Shown: positions 11,037 to 22,910 of the stretch, in pieces
Layout of the letters: each line of letters opens with the position of its first letter
How positions within the stretch are numbered: the stretch's first letter is position 1
Assembly (NCBI GenBank): GCA_029215795.1
Contig: JARDYH010000002.1
Coordinates: forward strand, 362,788,973-362,852,972
Source of the DNA: Anniella stebbinsi
Lineage: Eukaryota > Chordata > Lepidosauria > Squamata > Anniellidae
Length of the DNA stretch: 64,000 nucleotides
Direction of reading: 5' to 3'
Program-made: the position numbers and the translations under genes
The notes under the pieces: generated by a model
Told to the model about the DNA's origin: nothing
Database searches by the model: none
Seen by the model: only the letters and a program-made list of their open reading frames with translations

Positions 11037-13585
11037 TAGGGGTGTGCACGGACCCCCCGGATCGGATCGGGACCCGGATCGGGACCTCCAATTTTGTCCC
11101 GGACCGGTTCGGACAAAATCGGAGGCCCCCCGGACCGGATCGAGTCCGATCCCGATCCAAAAATCGGAAATTTTTGGATCGGCCGCCATTTTTTTCCCCA
11201 TAGACTTGCATTGCAATGCAAGTCTATGAGGAAAAAATGGCGGCGGGTGGGTAAGGGGGGGCCTAACTCCCTCCCCCCCCCCGGGGCCGTCCGCTGTGGA
11301 CGGCCCCGGCAGGTAAACCCCCTCCCCCGCGCTCCCTACCCCCCCTGGGGCCGCCTGCTTCCATCCGCTGGCGCCCGCGGGCGCCAGCGGATAGAAGCGG
11401 ACGGCTCCGGGGGGGGGGTAAGCCCCCTTCCCCGCCACTTACCTTCTCGGCACGTCCGGCGCCGGCGGCTACTACCAGCGGACTCCGCGGCCTACTCTCG
11501 AGTAGCGCGCCGGGTGATGACATCACCCGGCGCGCCACCCTGGAGCAGGCCGCGGAGCCTGCTGGTAGTAGTAGGCGCCGGCGCCGGACGGGAGCCGCCG
11601 GGCCGGGCAGGTAAGGGCCCCCCTCCCCCCTCCCCCCTCCGCGCGCCCCCTCCTCCCCTCCACGCACCCCCTCCTTACCTTTCCGGCCCGGCGGCTCCCG
11701 TCCGGCGCCGGCGCCTACTACTTCCAGCAGGCTCCGCGGCCTGCTCTAGAGTAGTGCGCCGGGCGATGACATCACCCGGCGCGCCATCCTAGAGCAGGCC
11801 GCGGAGCCTGCTGGGAATAGTAGGCGCCGGCGCCGGACGGGAGCCGCCGGGCCGGAAAGGTAAGGGCCCCCCTCCCCCCTCCGCGCGCCCCCTCCTCCCC
11901 TCCACGCACCCCCTCCTTACCTTTCCGGCCCGGCGGCTCCCGTCCGGCGCCGGCGCCTACTACTTCCAGCAGGCTCCGCGGCCTGCTCTAGAGTAGCGCG
12001 CCGGGTGATGACATCACCCGGCGCGCCATCCTAGAGCAGGCCGCGGAGCCTGCTGGGAATAGTAGGCGCCGGCGCCGGACGGGAGCCGCCGGGCCGGAAA
12101 GGTAAGGGCCCCCCTCCCCCCTCCGCGCGCCCCCTCCTCCCCTCCACGCACCCCCTCCTTACCTTTCCGGCCCGGCGGCTCCCGTCCGGCGCCGGCGCCT
12201 ACTACTACCAGCAGGCTCCGCGGCCTGCTCTAGAGTAGCGCGCCGGGTGATGACATCACCCGGCGCGCCACCCTAGAGCAGGCCGCGGAGCCTGCTGGGA
12301 ATAGTAGGCGCCGGCGCCGGACGGGAGCCGCCGGGCCGGAAAGGTAAGGGCCCCCCTCCCCCCTCCCCCCTCCGCGCGCCCCCTCCTCCCCTCCACGCAC
12401 CCCCTCCTTACCTTCCCGGCCCGGCGGCTCCCGTCCGGCGCCGGCGCCTACTACTTCCAGCAGGCTCCGCGGCCTGCTCTAGAGTAGTGCGCCGGGTGAT
12501 AACATCACCCGGCGCGCCATCCTAGAGCAGGCCGCGGAGCCTGCTGGGAATAGTAGGCGCCGGCGCCGGACGGGAGCCGCCGGGCCGGAAAGGTAAGGGC
12601 CCCCCTCCCCCCTCCGCGCGCCCCCTCCTCCCCTCCACGCACCCCCTCCTTACCTTTCCGGCCCGGCGGCTCCCGTCCGGCGCCGGCGCCTACTACTTCC
12701 AGCAGGCTCCGCGGCCTGCTCTAGAGTAGCGCGCCGGGTGATGACATCACCCGGCGCGCCATCCTAGAGCAGGCCGCGGAGCCTGCTGGGAATAGTAGGC
12801 GCCGGCGCCGGACGGGAGCCGCCGGGCCGGAAAGGTAAGGGCCCCCCTCCCCCCTCCGCGCGCCCCCTCCTCCCCTCCACGCACCCCCTCCTTACCTTTC
12901 CGGCCCGGCGGCTCCCGTCCGGCGCCGGCGCCTACTACTACCAGCAGGCTCCGCGGCCTGCTCTAGAGTAGCGCGCCGGGTGATGACATCACCCGGCGCG
13001 CCACCCTAGAGCAGGCCGCGGAGCCTGCTGGGAATAGTAGGCGCCGGCGCCGGACGGGAGCCGCCGGGCCGGAAAGGTAAGGGCCCCCCTCCCCCCTCCC
13101 CCCTCCGCGCGCCCCCTCCTCCCCTCCACGCACCCCCTCCTTACCTTCCCGGCCCGGTGGCTCCCGTCCGGCGCCGGCGCCTACTACTACCAGCAGGCTC
13201 CGCGGCCTGCTCTAGAGTAGCGCGCCGGGTGATGACATCACCCGGCGCGCCACCCTAGAGCAGGCCGCGGAGCCTGCTAGTAGTAGTAGGCGCCGGCGCC
13301 GGACGGGAGCCACCGGGCCGAGAAGGTAAGTGCCCCCCTCCTCCCCCCCCCCGCTGTCCACTTTCATCGGCGGGCGCCCGCTGGCGCCCGCCAATGGAAG
13401 CGGCGGTGGGCGCCAGTGGGCGCCCGCCGATCCGCCGATCCGCCGAACCGGTTCGGAGCTTTTTCGGACCGGTTCGGATTGGATCGGCCGATCCAGCTGC
13501 GGGATCGGAAATCGGATAATTTATCCGATTTCCCACTGGACCGGACTCGGATCGTGGATCGGGTCCGATCCAGTGCACATCCCTA
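11037..13585. mobile_element. Non-autonomous hAT element containing a GC-rich hairpin array
   Basis: The termini are inverted (TAGGGGTGTGCAC on the left; TAGGGATGTGCAC as the complement of the right end). They are flanked by a perfect 8-bp direct repeat ATTGAAAA (11029-11036 and 13586-13593). An 8-bp duplication with a YARNG-type terminus identifies the hAT superfamily. Subterminal regions are rich in GGATCGG/CCGATCC repeats. A perfect-looking hairpin with arms near 11182-11245 (CATAGACTTGCATTGCAATG at its centre) lies inside the left end. The middle is the tandem array described separately. No transposase coding is present; the long open frames here are by-products of GC-rich sequence. Confidence 0.9.
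11439..13330. repeat. Tandem array of about 8 palindromic units, 242/249 bp, with 733-bp higher-order period
   Basis: The TTACCTT landmark recurs at 11439, 11675, 11917, 12159, 12408, 12650, 12892 and 13141, i.e. spacings 236, 242, 242, 249, 242, 242, 249. Each unit is a near-perfect inverted repeat with arms of about 95 bp (CCGGCGCCGGCGCCTACTAC on one arm, its complement on the other), centred on GGTGATGACATCACC, plus a C-rich spacer. The 249-bp units share extra CCCCCCT in the spacer and CTACTACTACCAG and CACCCTAGAG variants. The pattern therefore repeats every three units, showing a recent three-unit duplication. Confidence 0.9.
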
Positions 13586-13639
13586 ATTGAAAAGTCTTCT
13601 TCCACTTGCATTTTAATCATCTTCCCTCTTGCTTCATTG

Positions 13640-14700
13640 CCCTCAGCTCAGGTGTATACCAAAGAACTGCCCAGGCTTTGCTAAGAGGGAGAGGGTACTT
13701 GGGAGTGAACATGTCAACTGCCCTGGTCATCTTTGCATTCCACAGAGGAAACAGAGCTTCAACAAGACTGTTAGCCATTCCAGCAGGAAATCCCCCCAGA
13801 GCCCTTTGGACTCCATCAGAATCCATTTGAGGGTGGATAATTTTTGGGTCCCCTACCTTTGCAAAGGGGAAAGGCTGGCAAGAGCTTAAATCTCAATAGG
13901 AAGTGATCTGACTATGACAAGGGGATTGATGTTAATTCCCCCACTTTCAAATCCTCCCCCTTCTGTCCAGTCAAGAAAACCAGATCAAGTGTGTGCCCTC
14001 CAAAATCTTTTGGTTCAATGGCGTTAGGATAGCTCTGTGGTTGTCATGGCAGACATGAAGTCCTGAGCTGCCCCAGATCCAATGGCTTCAGCGTTGAATT
14101 TCAGATCCCCCAGAACCATCACCCTAAAGGTCCTCTATACCAAGTTCAAGACCACTTCCTTCCCAAGGCAGGGAGACTGAAGTGTAGCAGGGTGGACAGT
14201 ACATTAGAAGAATCCCTAATCTTTCCCTGGTGCCCAATGTAAGATACGAACACTCAAGGTAGGTACTCAGATGAACAGGAAGCCTATCAAGGGAAATAGA
14301 ATCTCTGTAGACCACAGCAACCTCCCTTCACGACCCTCAGATCAGTGCTGGTGTTGCACTGAATACCCATGAGGGCAAAGATGGAGAGACTAACCCCTCC
14401 CAGTCCCCCCCCCCCCCAGATCTCAGTAATTCACACCAGATCGGCCCTTTCATCCACAATTAAATTGTGAATGAGGGAGATTTTATTTTGGACCATCCTG
14501 TCATTCAGTAACAGCACCAACAGACCTGAGGACAAGCTGGTAAGGTAGTCAGGAACTCTCTGGCTATGAAAAGCACCAGAAGAGAGGATAGGTGTAAGGT
14601 GTATAAACCCTCTTCTCCTCAGCAGGCCTGTTAATTCCCCAATGTCATACCTTCTACTACCCGTAACCACACTTATGGGGGCACTATGAGCTATAAACCT
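13640..14700 (-). mobile_element. L2/CR1-group LINE fragment with endonuclease domain
   Basis: Minus-strand reading, with frameshifts, gives VQNKISLIHNLIVDERADLV near 14440-14520, the opening of the apurinic-type endonuclease (IRNKT..I.DLI..E..DL). Further on it gives DFGGHTLDLVFLTGQ (about 13965-14010) and SDHFLLRFKL (about 13885-13915), corresponding to GGHTLDL and the catalytic SDH motif. It is a 5' portion, unlike the usual 3' fragments here. It directly adjoins the hAT array element. Confidence 0.7.
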
Positions 14701-17700
14701 ATAACAAACTGAACATCAGTAGTAGACTTTTCTTAATACACCAAGCTACATCATTTTGTGAAACAGGGAGAACAGGATGAAGGAATACAAACATGGAGTG
14801 ATCACCCATTAAATAGCCCCTATTTCTTTAACATTTCTCTCAAATAATGGCCGCATATGATGAACCTTGGTCCTTCCTGGCGCAAAAGGGTATCATAAAT
14901 TTTAGGGTTCTTCAGCAAGAGACAGAAGTGGAAGTTTGGAATGCACACAATAGAGGCACCCTGAAAACATGTCTTTTTATCTCTAATTAGCATGCGTACC
15001 TCATAACAGTGGCCAGAATTCTAGGACAGAGCAAGGCAAGACACACATGGGTAAAACTTCACAGAAGGCAGGCACATGGCAAATTCCACTTAATAAACAG
15101 GAAAAAGCCTCTGATTTGGGCAGGGTGTGTGCATGCGTCTGTGTGGAAACCTGCAATAGCAACCTGGAATGTATTCCTACTTGTATTATACAAGTGGCAT
15201 TTTCTAGCTTTAAAAAGTATAGGAAGATAGTAGACACACGCAGATAAAGGTGATGATTATGGATTTATTACCTATTTAGTCATTTGTTCACATATGGCTT
15301 AGCAAACCACCCAAAAACAATGTAATTGTCAGGCTCGCAAGCAGAGTCGGAAAGGTCAGGACTCGGCCATTAACAAGACTGCAGGTGGCCGGAGGTAGAG
15401 GAGACAACGATTGAATTCAGATGACACAATAAGCAACTGGGGGGGGGAAGCAATCACCAGTTGTATTGACTATCGTGTCGTCCGAATGCTGCCATAGTCA
15501 ACTCAGCGCTGATCCTAATCCACACCACAGTTGATTATTTATTATCATGTTGTGTGGGGAGTACCCCCTAGATGAACAACTGTAAAGTTGATTATTACCC
15601 CACCATTGACTATCGTATTGTTCGAATTCAGCCATAGAATGGGAATGCAGATAGGGAGCCAAAACCAGGGCTGCAGCTAACTACTGTCGCTGGGCCCTGC
15701 CAGATAGAATAGAACTGGACAACCTAGGGAACTATCTAGGAGGCAGATGCAAAGGCATCAACTGGCCAAAAGAAGCACAGAGCAAGCAAGAGAGACAGAA
15801 AGAGACTGGAAATGCAGAGGGGCAGCCCTTTAGATCCCTCACTGACAAACTGCCCTGACTGAGGGAGTACACACCAGTAGACCTTGAAGCAATACAGCAT
15901 GCGGTGGCACAGAACAGCTTCTCTGGATAATTTGACACCTAAGGTCAGGAAAATTCTGGTTTGTAGTGTCCTAGGATGATAGTTTTCCAGAACATTTTGA
16001 CTCTGAATTTTTGCTGGGCTGCCTGACCCATAGGGTTCCTGAAGTTCTAGGGTTGCCAATACCAATTTGGATGACAAGGTTGCAGAATGGTAGCGTACAA
16101 TGAACACACTTAGAGCCCTCCTACTGTGCAATAAACAGACAGCGACTTGATCTTCCAGCTAATACTCCTATATTATGCCAACAGCAGTCATTCAAAACAA
16201 ACAGACTCAAAAGAAACACAAAGACTGCCCCAGGGCCTAATTAGCTAATCTTCAGTTCTCTGGTAGGGAAGACTTTGGTAGAGTAAGACAGTTGCCACTA
16301 AACTAACAATAGGTTACTACACAGAAACTGAAGGGTTACCTAAGGCCCTCTATCAGGGTGTGCCTTCCCTCTGCTGACTCCGATGGGTGGCTAACCTGGG
16401 AGAGCACCTCACTTCTCTCATAAGGGCTTCCCTCTTTGAGCAAGGGCAGGCTCTTGCATCTGCCAAGCCATGGCCCTCCTCTTCTGTGGGAAGCTGTCCT
16501 CCCATGGAAGGGGAAGATGTTATCTCTGCCAGATCCAAAGATTCCCTGACTCCTGAAGACTCTTGGGGAATTTCCTCTCCCGCCATCTGACCCAACTGCA
16601 TTCCTCCTAGCACCTCTGCTGAATCTAAATTGGGGTCTGTGGACTCCGCAGGGAGCCTGGGTCCAATCCGGACAGATAGTTGGGATCAGATGAGATCACT
16701 ATGGCATTCCCATTCGTTAAATGTTCTTAAAAGCAAGGAGCGCATAGAAATTGTTTATTCCTGCAAAGCTAAGCTCTCTTGCAAGATTCAGCAACTTTTC
16801 CCAGTTGATTTACTTTGGATTGTCAAACCCATTGTTTTGCTGTCAATGCATGATAGAATTCCCTGTCCTACTTTGGTGTGAAATGGCATTGATTACTATG
16901 TTTAAAACACAGTCTGCCATATGTCAAAATCTTTGCTTTTCCAATCTCTTTCTAAAATCCACTTTACCCAACCTTCTATTGCTAAATTGGTTACAGCTTT
17001 ATCTACTGGCACCCTTCCTCCATACCTTTTAACCATCTGCGCAGATTCTGCCCAATGTCAGATGAAAGCCTGGTGAGGGCACAGGCTAAATGCACCTTCA
17101 GGCAGTGTTCTAGCTTTTAAACATATGAAAGCATCACAGCTTCTTTATAAAGGCAACACTAGTTATATCTCTTTACTACTCTTAGTCATGGATATGAATT
17201 CAACAGACAAAAAAGTACTTTTTCATGAGCTAATAAAAAGTATCAGCTTCCAATGTTTTACTTAAAAACCACACAACCTACCAGTAATTCCTCTCTTTTC
17301 AGAATATTAGAATGTTCTTGTCAATGTCAAGGAGCCATCCAGCTTGTGGCACCATTTGTAAAAACATTTTACTAACATTTGAACAACTATTCAAAGTAAT
17401 TTCCTATCATTATAGCCCTCTCTTGTTAATTCTAGGGCCATAAAAGGATTCTTAAAGAATCAATTAACTCCATGCAGATATTTATCATGGATTACAAGCT
17501 GATTTGATTAGTTAAACTGCCTCTTCTAAAAGCTGGGCTGAGTATCCAAGTAAATATTTGCAAATATCTGTAGCATTCATGTCTTTGCTTGTAGGTTGTT
17601 TATTTTAGTTTGCCTTTACTTTCAAGGCTCAAGCAAATAAAATCTTGCTCACTAGAACAGCCGACTTCAAATCAAGGCTTAGTCATGGACAAGTGACTGG

Positions 17701-18136
17701 GAATGAGTACTGTGCTCACGTACATGATTTAATAGAACAGGTCCTGGTTTGATCAAGTAACAGTTCGCCCTTATACCCAACCCGGCAAACTGTGGCCGAG
17801 CAAGTCCTCCAAGTCAGGGTCAAGCTGTGGCTTGCAGGGCTTGCTCAAACCATACTTTGTCACTTTGGAAGTAAACTGCAAACCTGATCAAACCAGGAGG
17901 TATTCTGTTAAGCCCAATGTGCAAGAGGAGCAAGGAAGGAGAGCCAGAGGAGGGAGTGCATTAGCACAGGGCTTTTGAAGAAAGTGGCATCTACACGTAG
18001 CCACTCTTGACTTCAGATCTCCATTGTAAAGTAGGAATTGTTGCCATTTACCTTCACCAGATCTGTTAAATATTTTGCATTATGCCATGCACATAATAAA
18101 TGACTGGAGCAGCCTTCCAAAAAAATAGTTGTGACT
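14701..18136. other. Intronic stretch, mostly unassigned
   Basis: Apart from the MITE at 15411-15633 nothing could be identified. The 15640-16700 part has open frames on both strands (one reading SSPSMGGQLPTEEEGHGLAD) but no domain I recognise. A degenerate retroelement of unknown type is possible. Confidence 0.4.
15411..15633. mobile_element. GGCTGAATTC-family MITE
   Basis: The body is nearly identical to the 28976 copy (GACTATCGTGTCGTCCGAAT, TGTGTGGGGAGTACCCCCTA, ATTCAGCC at the right end). The left terminus is eroded to TTGAATTCAGATGACACAAT. No duplication can be read. It is in LRCH3 intron 1. Confidence 0.75.
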
Positions 18137-18582
18137 GAAAGGCAACGAGGATGATCAGGGGTCTGGAAACAAAGCCCTAAGAGGAGACTCGACTGAAAGA
18201 ATCGGGCATGCTTAGCCTGGAGAAGATAAGACTGAGGGGAGACATGATAGCACTCTTCAAGGACTTGAAAGGCTGTCACACAGAGGAGAGCCAGGATCTC
18301 TTCTCGACCATCCCAGAATGCAGGTTGCGAAATAATGGGCTCAAGTTACAGGAAGCCAGACTCCAGCTGGACATCAGGAAAAACTTCCTGACTGTTAAAG
18401 CAGGATGACAATGGAACCAATTGCCTAGGGAAGTTGTGGGCTCTCCCACATTAGAGGCCTTCAAGAGGCAGCTGGGCAGCCATCTTTCAGGGATGCTTCA
18501 AGGTGGATTTCTGCACTGAGCAGGGGGTTGGACTCTATGGCCTCATAGGCCCCTTCCAACTCTACTATTCTATGATTTTATG
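18137..18582 (+). mobile_element. CR1 LINE 3' end
   Basis: Encodes SGMLSLEKIRLRGDMIALFK then GCHTEESQDLFSTIPECR and LQLDIRKNFLTVKAG (CR1 ORF2 C-terminus). Ends ACTATTCTATGATTTTATGA. Confidence 0.85.
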
Positions 18583-19291
18583 AAAGTTTATATTAATTTT
18601 GGCACCTCAGCTAACTCCACAGATTTTTGACTTGCTTATAACCAGACATTATTTTGTTCTCCAACATCTCCTAGCTTCCCACATGTCTTCTGCTCCCCCT
18701 TCCAGTTCTCAAACCACTTCTTGCCGTCTTTGAAGCCCTCACCTGTATAATGAAAACAGTATCCTGCCTCTCCACCAAACCATATGCCAGAGAACTTGGA
18801 GGGAAGGGCTAAACAGGGGGTTTGCAGAAAACCAAAGAGTTTTTGAAGGTTTTGGATGAGAGACGCTCCCCCAAGTCCTCAGCAATTCAAACGGAAGTCA
18901 TGGGAAAGGATTGTTCATGACATGACAAGGAGTTTTATGGAGCCTTGTACTTGAGCTTCAGCCTGTTTCATCCAAAATCTTTTTCTGTATTCTTCCTCTA
19001 CGCATCAGCACAGCCACAACTAAGATTGGGGAGAGACACATTCAAAGCCTCACTGGGTGATCGTCAGCCATTCACACTCTCTCAACCTAACCTATCTCCC
19101 AGGTTGTTGTAAGGTTAAAATGGGAGGGGGAAGAAGAACCACATATGCCGCCTTGAGCTCTTTGAAGGAAGGACGGATGAGTTATAGTTTTAGTAGACAA
19201 AAACTAGAGGCACACCACAATAAGAAATTCCTTTTGGGGATACTTGGGTAGGGTCTTGACTTGAGTGGAAGATTCTGCCTTGATAAAACTT
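18583..19291. other. Intronic stretch, no gene seen
   Basis: No feature recognised between the CR1 and R4 fragments. A possible decayed repeat tail with TCTCCCAGGTTGTTGTAAGG is at 19095. Confidence 0.4.
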
Positions 19292-19655
19292 CTATTATTA
19301 TTGTGTATCTCTTTCGCGCTCGTGGCGTTTTTTCTAGACAGACATGACGGATTTGCCAGGTCATGCTGTCTTTTACAGATTCAGGAATTTCCTGACAATT
19401 GAACATGTTTTAAGTATGACTGCTTTCTGGATGTTGGTGTGGATGTATTTTGGTAGGCCCAGTTTCTGAAGGTTTTCTGTATAATTTTTTGATGTGATGC
19501 CGGTCACTGATGTGACTAACGGGATAATTGTGACCTTTTCCTGTTGCCATAGTTCTTTGACTTCCATGGCCAGTGGTGTATATTTTTCTCTCTTTTCTTC
19601 TTCCTTTTCAACAACATTTTTGTCATTCGGTATGCTATGTTGATGAGGTATGTGC
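19292..19655 (-). mobile_element. R4-clade LINE 3' end (copy 1)
   Basis: The minus strand encodes NDKNVVEKEEEKREKYTPLA then KELWQQEKVTIIPLV and YTENLQKLGLPKYIHTN. This is the end of a restriction-like-endonuclease LINE (R4/Dong type). It matches the longer copy at 42160-42998. The 3' UTR includes a CGCGAAAGAGATACACAATA block. The 5' side is cut by the L2 starting at 19656. Confidence 0.7.
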
Positions 19656-20215
19656 ATTATTATTATTATTATTATTATTACTATTATTATTTACATTTAT
19701 ATACCGCCCCATAGCCAAAGCTCTCTGGGTAGTTTACAAAAATTAAAAACATTGAACATTTAAAAACCAATATACAAAATGTAAAAGCATAAAAAGCATA
19801 AAAACAAACTACATATCATTTCAACAATCCAGGAGCCAGTTAAAAACTCAACATATGCTGTTAAATGCCTTAGAGAAGAGAAAGGTCTTAACCTGGTCCC
19901 GAAAGGATAACAACGTTGGCGCCAAGCGAGCCTCGTCGGGGAGATTGTTCTATCTAGAGTTGGGGGGCCACCACTGAAAAGGCCATCTCCCTTGTTGCCA
20001 TCGTCAGAGTTTCCCTCGGAGTAGGCACTTGGAGGAGGACCTTGGATGTTGATCGTAGTATATGGGTAGGTTCATGTTGGGAGAGGTATTCCATCAGGTA
20101 TTGTGGTCCCAAGCCGTGTAAGGCTTTATAGGTTAAAACCAGCACCTTGAATCAGGCTCAGAAACATACGGGCAGCCAATGCAAGCGGGCCAGTGTCTCT
20201 CCCTGCCCTGAAGTA
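19656..20215 (-). mobile_element. L2-like LINE 3' end
   Basis: A (ATT)n tail at 19656, then ATTTATATACCGCCCCATAG (complement of the L2-type 3' end). Upstream on the minus strand is coding for LVLTYKALHGLGPQYLMEYL. It is inserted at or truncating the R4 copy. Confidence 0.8.
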
Positions 20216-20272
20216 TCACTTAAGACTCAATAGCCCGAAAGAAATTAATGGACCAGTTCACATATTACACAT

Positions 20273-20483
20273 AATGACCTGGTTCGCATGACATCAGAGC
20301 CTACCGTGGCTTAATTTAGCCATGGGGACTGTCACATCATGCTGGACACCTGCAAGTGCCATTTTACATGGTGCCAGTGGGCACCCAACTTGCCATGGCT
20401 TGTTGTGTCATGTGCACCCAGGCAGCAGAGTTTGTTTAAGGGTTAGATAATCCTCAAATAACCCTAAAACAAGCCAGGTCATT
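20273..20483. mobile_element. Short MITE with AATGACCTGG termini
   Basis: Left AATGACCTGGTTCGCATGAC; right end AACAAGCCAGGTCATTAAG is its complement over about 14 bp. A TA on either side would fit a Tc1/mariner-type duplication, but is too short to be sure. The interior holds GTGGCTTAATTTAGCC and TTGTTGTGTCATGTGCACCC. It carries no genes. Confidence 0.45.
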
Positions 20484-20639
20484 AAGTAACTGCATATAGC
20501 CAACTGACCTCTAACTATAAGCAAAGCTGCAAAATCATTGAAATGATTCATAAATATGGAGATGAATGTTTCATTTGAATGAAATACAGGAACTGTGTGA
20601 GAAAGTCTTAATTGAACCCACACTATGGGGCTGTTTGCA

Positions 20640-21735
20640 CATAAAGACAACCTACTAGTTGAAAAACTGATGAGTTGTCATGCACAAGCAGGAGAGAGAG
20701 ATCACTGTCTGCAGAGTGGCCTCCTCTTCTGCTTTACTCCACAATCCACAATCAGCTCTTGTTGACCATGACATCCAAACTGAGACTGCTGAGCTGCTCA
20801 GTGGCACGGAGTGCCTTCTACCAACTTCAGTTGGTGGCCCAGCTACGTCCCTATCTGGACAGAGATAACCTGGCTTCAGTTGTCCATGCTCTGGTAACCT
20901 CCAAGTTAGATTACTGCAATGCACTCTACGTGGGGCTGCCTTTGAAGGTGGTTTGGAAGCTGCAGCTTGTGCAAAATGCAGCGGCCAGATTGATAACTGG
21001 AACCAGTAGGTTCGAACATGTAAGACCTACTCTGGCCCGCTTGCATTGGCTGTCTGTATGTTTCCGAGCCCGGTTCAAGGTGCTGGTTTTAACCTATAAA
21101 GCCTTACATGGCTTGGGACCACAATACCTGATGGAACGCCTTTCCCAATATGAACCTACCCGAACACTACGTTCAACATCTAAGGCCCTCCTCCGAGGGA
21201 AGCTCGGAGGTCAGCAACAAGAGAGAGGGCCTTCTCTGTGGTGGCTCCCCAATTGTGAAACAATCTCCCCGACGAGGCCCGCCCAGCGCCAACATTGTTA
21301 TCTTTTCGGTGCCAGGTCAAGACTTTCCTCTTCTCTCAGGCATTTGGCAATATCTGAGGAGCCTGGGTTTGTTTTGTTTTTGTAGCTTTTTGAAGTGTTG
21401 AAGTGGTTTTAAATGTACAGATTGTGTGTATGTTGTATGTTTTTGCTGTTTTAATTTTTGTATATTGTTTTTAATTGTTTTTAATCCTATGTAAACCGCC
21501 CAGAGAGCTTCGGCTGTGGGGCGGTATACAAATGTAATAAATAAATAAATAGGTGATAAACAACCCAGCAGTTAACCCAAAACCAAACCATGGGTTGCTG
21601 AGCAAAAGCAGAAGAGGCAGACGCACTGCAGGTAGTATGCCCGCTCTCTCCCACTCATGCACCACAACCCAGCAGCTTTTAAACTGATGGGTTGTGACTA
21701 CATGCATATAATACAATCCAGACTACAGGTTGAGT
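20640..21735. mobile_element. Foldback element split by an L2-like LINE
   Basis: Left arm 20660-20760 (GATGAGTTGTCATGCACAAG, AGTGGCCTCCTCTTCTGCTT) is the diverged complement of right arm 21590-21700 (AGCAAAAGCAGAAGAGGCAG, CTCATGCACCACAACCCAGC). The L2-like LINE at about 20770-21553 separates the arms. The same AGTGGGAG...CTGCCTCT motif occurs near 28680, so it is a dispersed family. Its right limit is uncertain. Confidence 0.5.
20770..21553 (+). mobile_element. L2-like LINE C-terminal region
   Basis: Encodes VTSKLDYCNALYVGLPLKVV then LQLVQNAAARLITG and LVLTYKALHGLGPQYLMERL, the L2-group RT C-terminal domain. It terminates TATGTAAACCGCCCAGAGAG ... GTAATAAATAAATAAATAG. It is embedded in a foldback element (20640-21735). 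Confidence 0.85.
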
Positions 21736-22240
21736 ATGGATTATTGTTGTTGAATCGTGGAGCAGTGGGATTGTGGCAGGTGCCCAGCTTGTCGTGGGTT
21801 GTCATGTCATACGAACCCAGGCAGCGGGGGGTTCTTTGACGGTTAGACAAGCCCTGAGGGTTCTCTAACCCCCCTGCCGCCTAGGTTCGCACAACACAAC
21901 AACGCACAGTAATCCTGGCTCCCATAGGCATCATGCAAAAATGATGCCCGTGGGCACCCGGCATGACACAACAGCCCCCACGAATAAACTGTCACGTTGG
22001 GTTGCCTTGTAGAGCAAACCAGGTCAGATTGCTGCTATCAAGCACATACTGGTAGGGAAAAACAGTTGTACAATTTCTTTCAATAATGAAAACTGAACTA
22101 ACACAGATATGCGTGGTTTTTTTAAACTGACATCTAATAAGTAGTTTTATTGCCTTGGAGAAAAACATGGAAGGGACTCATATCCACGGATTTAGAAAGG
22201 CAACAAATATTAACCTTTTTGTAACATCTAAGGCTCAAGG

Positions 22241-22321
22241 CAGCCTTCCCCAACTTGGCTGGGGAATTCTAGGAGTTGTAGTTCAACAAAGCTAGAGGGC
22301 ATCAGATGGGGGAAGCTGTCC
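22241..22321. mobile_element. Small palindromic MITE fragment
   Basis: CAGCCTTCCCCAACTTGGCT at the left and ATGGGGGAAGCTG at the right form imperfect inverted ends around TAGGAGTTGTAGTTCAAC. Same family as 24779-24899. Confidence 0.45.
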
Positions 22322-22910
22322 TAGGGAGTTGATAACTAACCTAATTGCCCTCCTCCCACTGTTCAGTCACCACTGCTGCCAGGAAGAGCCAAGAGCTGAA
22401 GCTACTTGACAGGTAATGTTCCAGACCCAGGACAAAATAATCTTTTAAAAAGCAGCTGTTGGACCATCGCTTTCAATAACCAATGCCTTCTTATCTATTG
22501 ATTTTATTCTAAGCTGCCTTAGAGTCCTATTATCAGGCAGGAAAATGTGACATATTTTAAATAAATCAACCAACGTTGCCTCCAAGTTGTATTTTTATCC
22601 CTTGTTTCATAATATATGAAACAAATGGTGCCACTTATGAGCACTTTGTGGCTCTTGAACAATGACAACGAAAATATTAATTGCAACAGCTGAGAAACCG
22701 GGTGACAACTAGTTTTACCACAAACTGCTGTAAAAGTATAATTAAATGAGCAACAATGTAGACAGTAAAGAGAACAAATGGACTTTGTTTACCATTCTAA
22801 CTAATTGATCATTAATTCTGATGATGACTTTGTACAGATGCTAGCCACAACTTTTCATCATATGGCGGTAAGATCTGCTATTATAGCCTTGGCTGCTTTA
22901 AAAATAAATG

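Noticed and set aside
11022..13620. Several long open frames on both strands in the GC-rich block
   Set aside because: They lie inside the hAT hairpin array, are Pro/Arg/Gly-rich, repeat with the 242-bp unit and appear on both strands, so they reflect stop-poor GC sequence and not genes.
15640..16620. Possible LTR or endogenous retroviral gag remnant
   Set aside because: Open frames occur on both strands, but no gag, protease, RT or LTR signature was recognised, so it is left unassigned.
20675..21385. 236-codon ORF as a host gene
   Set aside because: The sequence LDYCNALYVGLP...LQLVQNAAARL is an L2-like LINE RT C-terminus, repeated several times in the window.
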